Positions 1-6,014 of a stretch of DNA of 9,396 nucleotides are shown here, in pieces. Location of the stretch: assembly GCA_026647295.1 (NCBI GenBank), contig JAPKHB010000132.1:1-9396 (forward strand), given 5' to 3'. The DNA is from Planctomycetota bacterium. Its GTDB lineage: Bacteria > Planctomycetota > PLA2 > JAEUHO01. The position numbers were made by a program, and so were the translations under genes. The notes under the pieces are model-generated. The model worked only from the letters and a program-made list of their open reading frames with translations, did not search any database and was not told the DNA's origin. Within the stretch, counting starts at the first letter, position 1, and each line of letters starts with the position of its first letter.

Positions 1-149
1 GGGGCCCGCTCGGGCGGTCCGGACCCCGGGTGCGCCCCCTCTGCGGCGGGGCATCCGGGGGCACCGGGGGCGTTCGGGCGCCCCGTGCGCGTGCGGGTGG
101 TCACGCCGTACCCGGCCGCCGGGCGGATCGGAACCGGCCACGCGCCGGT
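1..149. other. Non-coding left flank downstream of the TPR operon
   Basis: No convincing gene is visible here. The open frames crossing it are low-complexity Arg/Gly/Pro/Ala readings with no ribosome binding site. It contains a 10-bp palindrome GGTCCGGACC (16-25), a 6-bp stem with a 6-nt loop (67-72 pairing with 79-84) and one GTCACGC heptamer (100-106). That heptamer also occurs in both other intergenic gaps. The region may hold the end of the 465-aa gene's transcript and the leader of a further gene to the left, but the window stops before that can be judged. Confidence 0.5.
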
Positions 150-151
150 TC
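131..151 (-). terminator. Hairpin overlapping the stop codon of the 465-aa TPR gene (terminator-like)
   Basis: There is a perfect 8-bp stem, GAACCGGC (131-138) pairing with GCCGGTTC (144-151), around a 5-nt loop. The stem includes two bases of the TGA stop codon at 150-152. On the minus-strand transcript it forms immediately at the end of translation. No run of U follows, so it is not a classic intrinsic terminator. It could still act as a U-less terminator or as a 3'-end stabiliser. The structure is read directly; the termination role is inferred. Confidence 0.45.
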
Positions 152-1547
152 ACTTCCGCGCCCACGGGCTGTCGGGGTGGCGTTCGCGGAGCGTGCGCGC
201 GGCCTCCTGGGCCGTGCGCTCGTACAGCGCCCGGGCCTTCGAGCCCGCCGGGGCGGCCTCGGCGGCGCGCCGGGCCGTCTGGGCCAGGTAGTAGAGGGCG
301 CGGGCGCGCTCGCGCCCCACCTGGAAGAAGTTCACGTCCACGGTCCGGAAGGCGACCAGCGCCCGCTCCAGGTCCGGACGGGCGGCGTTGAGGTGTCCGA
401 GCCCCTCGCCGTTGAGGGCCACGGCCTGCACCTCCGGGTCGCGCGCGCCGTTCACCAGCGCCAGCGTCATCTCGGCGTCCAGGCCGTTGCCGGCGGCCAG
501 CCGCCGCAGGGCCTCGGCCGTGCCCTGCTGGAGGAACCCCGCCAGCTCCTGGAACGCGGGGGGGGAGTTGCGCTTCTCGGCGTCGGCCAGCATGGCCTCG
601 GCCATGCGCGTGCGGGCCAGGCTGTAGTACCGCCCGAGCTCCTGGCGCAGGCAGCCGCGCCCCTCGTTCTTGATCATGGTGAGCAGGGTGAGACCGGCGG
701 CGTTGTAGGCCACCTTGGCCTGGCCCAGGTCGCCGCGGGCCTGGGCGATCAGGCCGGGGCCGATCTTCCCCTCGTAGGCCCAGCGCGGGCCCAGGTCCAC
801 CTTGAGGGCCGCGTCGTGCAGTTCCTGGAAGGCGGCTGCCGCCTCGTCGTAGCGGCCCAGGTCGGTGAGGGCGCGGGCCTTGAGCCAGAGGGCCTCGGCG
901 TAGAAGCGGCTGTTGCCGCCCGCGAAGCGCCCGAGGAAGCCACCGCTGCGCCCCGAGGTGCCGGGCACCTCGACGTCGTCCAGCGCGAGCAGCGCCTCCT
1001 GGATCCGGTTCTTGTCGCCCGAGGCGGCGCCGGAGAGGTACAGCGCCTTGGCGTAGTGGAAGTGCGCGTACTCGCTCGCCCACTCCGGGCGCTTGCCGCG
1101 CCCCGTGGGGTCCCCTTCGTTGTAGGGGTGGAAGCGCCGGTCGCCCGTGCCCGGATCCTCGCGCCAGCCCCCGGGGGTGAGCTTGGCCAGGGCCCCCAGC
1201 GCCTCCGCGACGTTCCCCCGCTCGAGTTCCAGGATCGCGCCGTCCAGCGCCTGGGCCTGGCGGTCCTTCGCCCCGCGCGAGATGGAGAGCACGGCGAGGG
1301 CCGGCACGGTCAGCACCGGCCCGTTGGCGCGCTCGCGGTACTTCACCTCCGCCCAGTCCTCCGACACGATCTCGTGCGCGCGCAGCGTGGACTCGGCGCA
1401 GGTCTTGAGGTCGCGGACGCGGAGGTCCTCGGCGCGGGCCGGCGTCGCCGCCGCCACCGCCAGCGCCCCGAGCAGCGCCCCGGCCGCGAACCCCCGGCCC
1501 GCGGCCGCCGGGGCCCGCCACGCCCACGTGGTCTGCCTTGCCTGCAT
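150..1547 (-). CDS. Exported TPR-type helical repeat protein, 465 aa
   Basis: The function is unknown; it is probably a periplasmic or envelope scaffold protein. The N-terminus has a Sec-type signal (hydrophobic stretch about residues 19-35, likely cleavage after ATPARA, residue 39). Residues about 41-91 look like a short beta-rich module. The rest is helical and TPR-like, for example the helix pairs around 160-175, 217-245 and 265-290. The C-terminus ends in RERHPDSPWARK, typical of the last repeat of bacterial TPR proteins. No catalytic motif is visible. The ATG at 1547 was chosen because GGAGGAG lies 6 nt upstream and the signal peptide begins there. An in-frame ATG at 1607 overlaps the stop of the upstream gene (ATGA) and would add 20 charged or polar residues before the signal, so it is less likely. 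The gene follows the 1254-aa gene by 56 nt on the same strand and is probably cotranscribed with it. Nearly all codons end in G or C. Confidence 0.92.
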   Translation of the reverse strand: MQARQTTWAWRAPAAAGRGFAAGALLGALAVAAATPARAEDLRVRDLKTCAESTLRAHEIVSEDWAEVKYRERANGPVLTVPALAVLSISRGAKDRQAQALDGAILELERGNVAEALGALAKLTPGGWREDPGTGDRRFHPYNEGDPTGRGKRPEWASEYAHFHYAKALYLSGAASGDKNRIQEALLALDDVEVPGTSGRSGGFLGRFAGGNSRFYAEALWLKARALTDLGRYDEAAAAFQELHDAALKVDLGPRWAYEGKIGPGLIAQARGDLGQAKVAYNAAGLTLLTMIKNEGRGCLRQELGRYYSLARTRMAEAMLADAEKRNSPPAFQELAGFLQQGTAEALRRLAAGNGLDAEMTLALVNGARDPEVQAVALNGEGLGHLNAARPDLERALVAFRTVDVNFFQVGRERARALYYLAQTARRAAEAAPAGSKARALYERTAQEAARTLRERHPDSPWARK

Positions 1548-1553
1548 CGTCGT

Positions 1554-1560
1554 CTCCTCC
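1554..1560 (-). promoter_or_regulatory. Strong Shine-Dalgarno site of the 465-aa gene
   Basis: The minus strand reads GGAGGAG, 6 nt before the ATG at 1547. It is the best ribosome binding site in the window. It decides the start of this gene in favour of 1547 over the in-frame ATG at 1607. It sits directly after a 7-bp hairpin (1561-1579) on the mRNA. Confidence 0.8.
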
Positions 1561-1579
1561 GGGACCCCGTGCGGGTCCC
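1561..1579 (-). promoter_or_regulatory. Hairpin abutting the ribosome binding site of the 465-aa gene
   Basis: The perfect 7-bp stem GGGACCC/GGGTCCC has a 5-nt loop (1561-1567 pairing with 1573-1579) and lies between the stop of the 1254-aa gene and the start of the 465-aa gene. On the mRNA the stem ends exactly where GGAGGAG begins. It overlaps the leader element at 1573-1588. It may tune coupling or initiation of the second gene, or partly protect the message. The pairing is seen directly; the role is inferred. Confidence 0.5.
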
Positions 1580-1588
1580 CTTCGTGGG
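1573..1588 (-). repeat. Leader element copy 1 (CCCACGAAGGGGACCC)
   Basis: The minus strand reads CCCACGAAGGGGACCC in the 56-nt gap before the 465-aa gene. It differs at one of 16 positions from the element before the secretin gene (8789-8804). A related but weaker form precedes the 1254-aa gene (5374-5386). Unlike the other two it is not positioned as a ribosome binding site, because its ACGAA begins 38 nt before the ATG. A close relative of this block is also found inside the 465-aa gene at 1101-1120. Confidence 0.6.
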
Positions 1589-1603
1589 TCGGAGCCCGGG
1601 CCG

Positions 1604-4600
1604 TCATCGCGGACCTCCCGGGCCGTCGGGCGGCGCGCCGCCCCCTGCTCCGTCGCGCGCCGCGTCCACCGCGTCCTCCGCGGCGATGCGCCCGAGGACG
1701 ATGTTGAGCGGTTGGAGCCCCGCCTGCTGGCGCAGGACCTGGAGCCGGGCGAGGACCTGGGCGATCTCCTTCGGCGTGTCGGGGCGCTCCTCGCGGCCCA
1801 GGCGCGGGAAGCGCACGTTCAGGACGCGCAGCGCGTTGGTGGCCATGTTCACCCACTCGACCGCCTGCGGGGAGGGCGAGCCGGGCGTGGCCTTGAGCAG
1901 CGCCTCCGCGCCCCGCAGGTAGGCGCGCAGGCGCAGGACCTGGGCCTCCCACCACTCCTCGCTGTCCTCCTCGGCCGCAAAGGCGGCGGGGCCGTCCGTG
2001 AGGCTGGCGGCCAGGTTGGCCGCCTTGAGCGCGTCCTCGACGCCGCCGCTCTCGGAGTAGACCCAGGCGAGCGCCAGGCGGAACTCGCGGCGCGCCTTGC
2101 CGTAGGTGGCGAAGTAGATGATGTCGAAGCCCGGCCGGGCGAAGCTGCGTACGGTCTGCTCGAGCGCGGCGTCCCGCTCCAGGTTCACGAACTCCTGGAA
2201 GGCCTTGAGGGCCTGCTGGAAGCGCTGGTTGTCCTCCTCCTTCGAATAGCGCGGGATCGGCGTCCCGTTGGGCTTGCCCAGGTTGTTGACCGCCTGCTTG
2301 AGTTCGGCCACGGTCTTGACGCGCGGCAGGGCGAAGCGGTACGTGCGCCCGTCGCCGCGGCGCCAGGCCCACGAGACCACCGCGTAGTCGCCCTTGAGGT
2401 GGCCGACCAGCAGGGGGAGGTTCTCCGGGACCTTGGCCATGGTGGCCTCGAGCCGGTCCAGGGCGTCCTTGACCAGCGCCGCCCGCCGGGCGGCGTCTTC
2501 CTCCTGCTGGGCCAGCCGGAAGTAGATGCGACCCAGCCGCCCCTGCGCGTCGTCGATCTGGTCGTCCGCCTCCTGGCCCTTGGAGAGCTCCAGGTAGCGT
2601 TCGTAGAGCCGGCGGGCGTTCTCCCAGGTGACCATCTGCTCGGGCCGAAGGCGCGAGGCGCGGTACCACATGTCGGCGAAGATCCGCACGTTCTCCCGGT
2701 CCAGCGGGAGCCCCGCCTCGGAGAGGGCGTTGGTGTAGTCGGTGTAGTAGGCGGCCGCGGTCACCAGCGGCTCGTACAGCTGCTGGCTCAACTCGCGCGT
2801 CTCCCGGGTGAGTTGGTCCAGTTCGCGCTCCAGGGCCTCCTTGCGGGTGCTCATCTCGTTGAGCCGCACCTGGACCTCGGGCAGTTCCTTCTCGAGTTGG
2901 GCGACCTTCTGGAGGGCCTCCTGATACATCTTCTCGTCGATCCCGGTCGCGAGGACCCCCTTCGCCCGGCTCTCCTCCCAGGCCCGGATCAGTTCGCGCG
3001 CCTTGTCCAGGCCGCTCTGCTGGTCGCTGGCGTGGATCAGGGTGCGGGTGTAGGCCTCGTCGAGCTCGCGGAGCCGGGCGCGGACCCCCGCCCCGGGTGC
3101 GTCGGGCGTGCCGCGCAACTTCACGACCCGCTCGTTGAGCTGCTTGTGGATCTCGGCCTGCTGCTTGTTGTAGTGCTCGGCCAGCTTGAACGTGATGACC
3201 TGCAGGCGCCAGTACGAGGGGTCGTCCTTGAGCAGGCGCCGGTAGGGGCGGTCCGCCGCCTCCAGGTCGCCCTTGGCGAGGAGGGCCAGCACGCGCAGGC
3301 TCAAGATCCCGTTGTAGAACAGGCCGTTGGAGGCGTCCTTCAGCATCTCGTAGGTCGTGCGCCAGTCCTCCGAGATCGCGAGCACCTTGTCGTAGTGGGA
3401 CGCGTCGCGCTCGCCGAGGTTGAGGTGCGCCTCGGCCATCCAGTACTCGACGAAGCCGCGCTGGGCCGTGCGGCGCGCGCGGATGGTGGGGTGGCGCTCC
3501 TGCTGGGCGACCGACTCGGGCGACTCCCAGTAGGTGATGGCCGCGCGGGCGGTCTCGATCAGGCCCGTCCAGTCCTCCTCCATGTGCTTGAGCCGCACCA
3601 GGTAGTGCCAGGCGTCGTCCTGCTTGATGTGCTCCGCCTGGCGCGCGACGCGCTCGAAGTTGCGCCGGGCCTCGGCGACCTTGGCCTTCCAGGCGGCGTT
3701 GTTGGCCTGCTTGAGCTTGCGCGCCTCCTCGAACGCCTCGATCGCCGCGTTCCACTCTCCGATGGTGGTGATCGGGTGCCCCGGGTACTCGGTGAGCAGC
3801 GCGCGCTCCATGTCCTTGGCGCGCTGCAGGTAGGTCGGGCTGTCCAGGGCCGTGCCCAGTTCCTTCCACAGCCGGATCGCGCGCCCCCGGTGGTCGCCGT
3901 ACTCGATGAGCTTGGGATCCTCGGGGCCGCCCTTGCGCGGGATCAGACCGTCCATCCAGGCGTCGTGGATCGGCTCGAGGGCCAGCGCCGCGGCCAGGAG
4001 GTCGCCCTGCTTCTCGTAGGCCGCGGACAGCCGCAGCCAGCAGGGCAGCAGCAGGCCCTCGAACGTCTCCAGCGTGCGCCGCGGCACCGCCGCGATGGCG
4101 TACTGGTACGCCCGGATCGCGTCGGCGTACTTCTCCTCCAGGAAGAGGTTGTCGGCCACGCCCTTGAGCACGGCGGGATCCCCGGCGCCCATCACGCCGC
4201 CCACGCCCACGAAGCCGCGCAGCATGCGGTTGCCGATGTTCACCAGCCACTGCTTGCCCTGCTTGCGGGCGTGCCCGATGGCCGTCTTGGTGAGTTCCAC
4301 CGCGCGGTCGTTGCGCTCCAGCGCCGCCTCCAGGCGCGCCAGTTCGTAGACGGCGCGCAGACCGTTGTCCACGCTCACCACGCCGGGGTGGCGTTCGAGC
4401 ATGGGGCCCAGGTAGCCGAGGCCGACGCGGTAGAAGTTGGTCGCACCCACGCGCCCCGCCTCGGCGCACATCTGGCCCATGTGGTAGTAGCCGTTGGCGA
4501 CGACCTGGAGCTCCTCGACGCTCTCCACCGGAACCTCGATGCAGGTCTCGAACCAGGTGACCGCGTTGCGGTACAGGTCTTCCTTCTCCTCCTCGGTGCG

Positions 4601-5368
4601 CGCCGCCTTGGCCCGCTCCCAGAACACGAGGCCCGAGTAGTCCTGCGCGTGGGCCGAGAGCAGGGTCCCTTCGTTGAGCAGGATGAAGTTCTCGAGCGCC
4701 TGGCCGGCCCGGGCGAGGGCCTCGCGGGCCTGCTGGCTGCCGGCGGGGAACACCAAGGCGCGGTAGTACTGGGACATCACCATGTAGAACTCGGCCACGG
4801 CCGCGTTCTCGCCGCCCTCGGCCATCCACTTCTCGAAGTGGGTGATCGCGGCGTTCACCATGTCGGTGGCGTCCGCCACGACGTCCGGGGCCGAGGCCTT
4901 GCGCGCCGCCAGTTCCTCGGCGTCGGGCAGCAGGCGGTCGCGCGCCCACTGGACGAAGGCCAGGCGCGTCGTGCCCACGTTGAGGCGGGCCAGCACGGCC
5001 TGCTTGTGCTTCGGGTTCTTCTCGACGAAGCGATCCATCTCCTTGACGGCGCCGCGGAAGAGGTCGCGCACCGTCGCGTAGGGGATCTCCTGGCGCAGCG
5101 TCGCCGCCACGGCCTGCTCGCGGGCCAGCTCGGCGATGCCGTAGCGGCACAGGTCCTTGTCGACCTCGCTCGCGTTGGGGCTGGCGAGCACCGCCTCGTA
5201 GACCTTGCGGGCGTACTCGAAGTAGCCGGGGTCCCCGGTGATGCGTCCCTGCGCCGCCAGGGCCTGGCCGAAGGCGAAGTCGTCCTGGGCGTACGCCGAA
5301 CGGGGGGCGCACAGGAGCGCGCCCAGCAGCAGGAGCGGAACGGTCCGGCGGAGCATCGAGCGTCGCAT
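1604..5368 (-). CDS. Giant exported TPR/coiled-coil protein, 1254 aa
   Basis: No specific function is recognised; it is probably a periplasmic or surface scaffold that mediates protein-protein contacts. It starts with a Sec signal peptide (Arg-rich n-region, Leu-rich core, likely cleavage after SAYA at residue 27). The body is almost entirely alpha-helical with many degenerate TPR units, for example about 49-62, 250-275, 405-430, 535-555, 690-717 and 915-930. A heptad-rich coiled coil spans about residues 809-865. The C-terminal tail (about 1237-1254) is a Gly/Pro/Ala-rich disordered end. No transmembrane helix after the signal, no lipobox and no enzyme motif were seen. The ATG at 5368 has AAAGGGA 8 nt upstream and begins the signal peptide. 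The frame stays open to about 5884, but a promoter at 5535-5563 lies inside that extension, so the longer form is rejected. It is the first gene of a likely two-gene operon with the 465-aa TPR gene. Many TPR units are too divergent to count by eye. Confidence 0.93.
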   Translation of the reverse strand: MRRSMLRRTVPLLLLGALLCAPRSAYAQDDFAFGQALAAQGRITGDPGYFEYARKVYEAVLASPNASEVDKDLCRYGIAELAREQAVAATLRQEIPYATVRDLFRGAVKEMDRFVEKNPKHKQAVLARLNVGTTRLAFVQWARDRLLPDAEELAARKASAPDVVADATDMVNAAITHFEKWMAEGGENAAVAEFYMVMSQYYRALVFPAGSQQAREALARAGQALENFILLNEGTLLSAHAQDYSGLVFWERAKAARTEEEKEDLYRNAVTWFETCIEVPVESVEELQVVANGYYHMGQMCAEAGRVGATNFYRVGLGYLGPMLERHPGVVSVDNGLRAVYELARLEAALERNDRAVELTKTAIGHARKQGKQWLVNIGNRMLRGFVGVGGVMGAGDPAVLKGVADNLFLEEKYADAIRAYQYAIAAVPRRTLETFEGLLLPCWLRLSAAYEKQGDLLAAALALEPIHDAWMDGLIPRKGGPEDPKLIEYGDHRGRAIRLWKELGTALDSPTYLQRAKDMERALLTEYPGHPITTIGEWNAAIEAFEEARKLKQANNAAWKAKVAEARRNFERVARQAEHIKQDDAWHYLVRLKHMEEDWTGLIETARAAITYWESPESVAQQERHPTIRARRTAQRGFVEYWMAEAHLNLGERDASHYDKVLAISEDWRTTYEMLKDASNGLFYNGILSLRVLALLAKGDLEAADRPYRRLLKDDPSYWRLQVITFKLAEHYNKQQAEIHKQLNERVVKLRGTPDAPGAGVRARLRELDEAYTRTLIHASDQQSGLDKARELIRAWEESRAKGVLATGIDEKMYQEALQKVAQLEKELPEVQVRLNEMSTRKEALERELDQLTRETRELSQQLYEPLVTAAAYYTDYTNALSEAGLPLDRENVRIFADMWYRASRLRPEQMVTWENARRLYERYLELSKGQEADDQIDDAQGRLGRIYFRLAQQEEDAARRAALVKDALDRLEATMAKVPENLPLLVGHLKGDYAVVSWAWRRGDGRTYRFALPRVKTVAELKQAVNNLGKPNGTPIPRYSKEEDNQRFQQALKAFQEFVNLERDAALEQTVRSFARPGFDIIYFATYGKARREFRLALAWVYSESGGVEDALKAANLAASLTDGPAAFAAEEDSEEWWEAQVLRLRAYLRGAEALLKATPGSPSPQAVEWVNMATNALRVLNVRFPRLGREERPDTPKEIAQVLARLQVLRQQAGLQPLNIVLGRIAAEDAVDAARDGAGGGAPPDGPGGPR

Positions 5369-5373
5369 GGCAG

Positions 5374-5386
5374 GCGTCCCTTTCGT
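5374..5386 (-). promoter_or_regulatory. Leader element copy 2 with ribosome binding site of the 1254-aa gene
   Basis: The minus strand reads ACGAAAGGGACGC, and the AAAGGGA core lies 8 nt before the ATG at 5368. The distance from the first A of ACGAA to the ATG is 18 nt, identical to that at the secretin gene. This supports the chosen start and belongs to the family of leader elements shared by all three main genes. Confidence 0.65.
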
Positions 5387-5534
5387 CTCGGGGGGGATGG
5401 CGCGCGGCATCCAGCGCGCAAGGAGGGGCCGGACCGGCCCCCGGCGACCGCCGCGTACTCGTGCCGCCGCGCGGGCGGGGCGCGCAGGGCGCACTCCGAC
5501 CGCGGGAGCCCGCTTTGGCCGACCGGGGCGGCGC

Positions 5535-5563
5535 ATTCTACGGATGGAGGGGGAGGGGGTCAA
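5535..5563 (-). promoter_or_regulatory. Sigma70-like promoter of the 1254-aa/465-aa operon
   Basis: The minus strand reads TTGACC (5563-5558), a 17-nt spacer, then TAGAAT (5540-5535). Each box matches the housekeeping consensus at 5 of 6 positions and the spacing is optimal. Transcription would begin near 5528, giving a 5' leader of about 160 nt before the ATG at 5368. It is the clearest promoter in the window. It also argues against any start for the 1254-aa protein upstream of about 5528. Confidence 0.7.
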
Positions 5564-5601
5564 ACGCGCCCCGCCGCCGGGCGCAGCGCAGGCGTCCGCC
5601 G

Positions 5602-5624
5602 CGCCCCCCGTCACGCGGGGGGCG
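5602..5624. repeat. 9-bp GC hairpin carrying a shared 14-bp motif
   Basis: CGCCCCCCG (5602-5610) pairs perfectly with CGGGGGGCG (5616-5624) around the loop TCACG. No T-run follows on either strand, so this is not a standard terminator. The segment CCCCCGTCACGCGG (5605-5618) recurs exactly in the other upstream gap at 8920-8933. It lies about 40 bp upstream of the -35 box at 5558-5563. It could therefore be a regulator site, an RNA 3'-end structure, or both. Confidence 0.5.
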
Positions 5625-5856
5625 GCGGGCGCGGCTCGGGGCCCCCGTGCGGCCACGACCCTGCATCCTGGGTCCCGGCACGTCGGTGGGGCGCCCGATC
5701 CCCGATGCACCCCCAACCGCCGAGGGACCGTTTGCGTCGGGTCCGGCTGCGAGCGTCCTGCCGTGGATTCGCGCATGCTGCCGCGGGCGTGTGCCCGGCG
5801 CCAGGGGGCCCGATGGGGGAGCGCGCGACCGGAGCGGGAACGGGGCGGACCCCCGG

Positions 5857-5884
5857 ATTCTAGCCCAGGCGGGGGCCGCCACAA
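5857..5884 (-). promoter_or_regulatory. Second sigma70-like promoter in the intergenic gap
   Basis: The minus strand reads TTGTGG (5884-5879), a 16-nt spacer, then TAGAAT (5862-5857). The -10 box is identical to that of the promoter at 5535-5563; the -35 box is weaker. Transcription would start near 5850, far from any gene start. It would make either a long leader for the 1254-aa gene or a separate short RNA. Confidence 0.45.
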
Positions 5885-5959
5885 GCGTCACGTGCCGTTG
5901 CGACCCGGCCGGGGTCCCCAAAGCGTTCGGTTCGCGGGCGCCCGGCGCCTCGCCAGACC

Positions 5960-5984
5960 GCGCCCCGGGCGAGGGCCCGGGCGC
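5960..5984 (-). terminator. Hairpin downstream of the secretin gene (terminator-like)
   Basis: A stem of 7 bp, one bulged base and 3 more bp (5960-5970 pairing with 5975-5984, loop 5971-5974) lies about 30 nt past the secretin stop codon. All pairs are G-C. No U-run follows. Its position and stability fit the end of the secretin transcript in a high-GC genome where U-tracts are often weak, but this is inference. Confidence 0.45.
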
Positions 5985-6014
5985 GTCCGGCCCTGCGCGG
6001 ATCGGGCGGGGCGG

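Larger units (their letters stand above)
5369..6014. other. 646-bp non-coding gap between the secretin and the 1254-aa gene
   Basis: No reading frame here looks like a real protein. The longest ones are Arg/Gly/Pro-rich, lack ribosome binding sites and appear to be products of the base composition. The gap holds, in the leftward direction of transcription, a bulged hairpin just after the secretin stop (5960-5984), a sigma70-like promoter (5857-5884), a 9-bp GC hairpin (5602-5624), a better sigma70-like promoter (5535-5563) and the leader element of the 1254-aa gene. I compared the interval by eye with the conserved cores of SRP RNA and tmRNA and saw no match. Confidence 0.6.

Noticed and set aside
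1548..5312. Upstream extension of the 465-aa gene through the length of the 1254-aa gene
   Set aside because: The frame simply lacks stops. The extension is Arg/Gly/Pro-rich, and a strong ribosome binding site plus signal peptide mark the start at 1547.
5641..5850. Possible SRP RNA or tmRNA in the intergenic gap
   Set aside because: I looked for the conserved SRP core (GGTCCGGAAGGAAGCAGC-like) and for a tRNA-like acceptor end on both strands and found neither. Only an unclassified RNA remains possible.
1538..5863. A 1441-codon open frame on the plus strand opposite the 1254-aa TPR gene
   Set aside because: It is an antisense shadow of a very GC-rich gene in which stops are rare. The product is Leu/Arg/Gly/Val-rich low complexity with no domain, no ribosome binding site and no signal, while the minus strand encodes a coherent TPR protein.
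5369..5884. N-terminal extension of the 1254-aa protein by 172 residues
   Set aside because: It would place a promoter (5535-5563) inside the gene and bury the signal peptide. The added sequence looks like translated non-coding GC-rich DNA.
5538..5921. A 127-codon open frame in the intergenic gap on the minus strand
   Set aside because: Its composition is Arg/Gly/Pro/Ala-rich with no ribosome binding site and no recognisable motif, and it crosses both candidate promoters.
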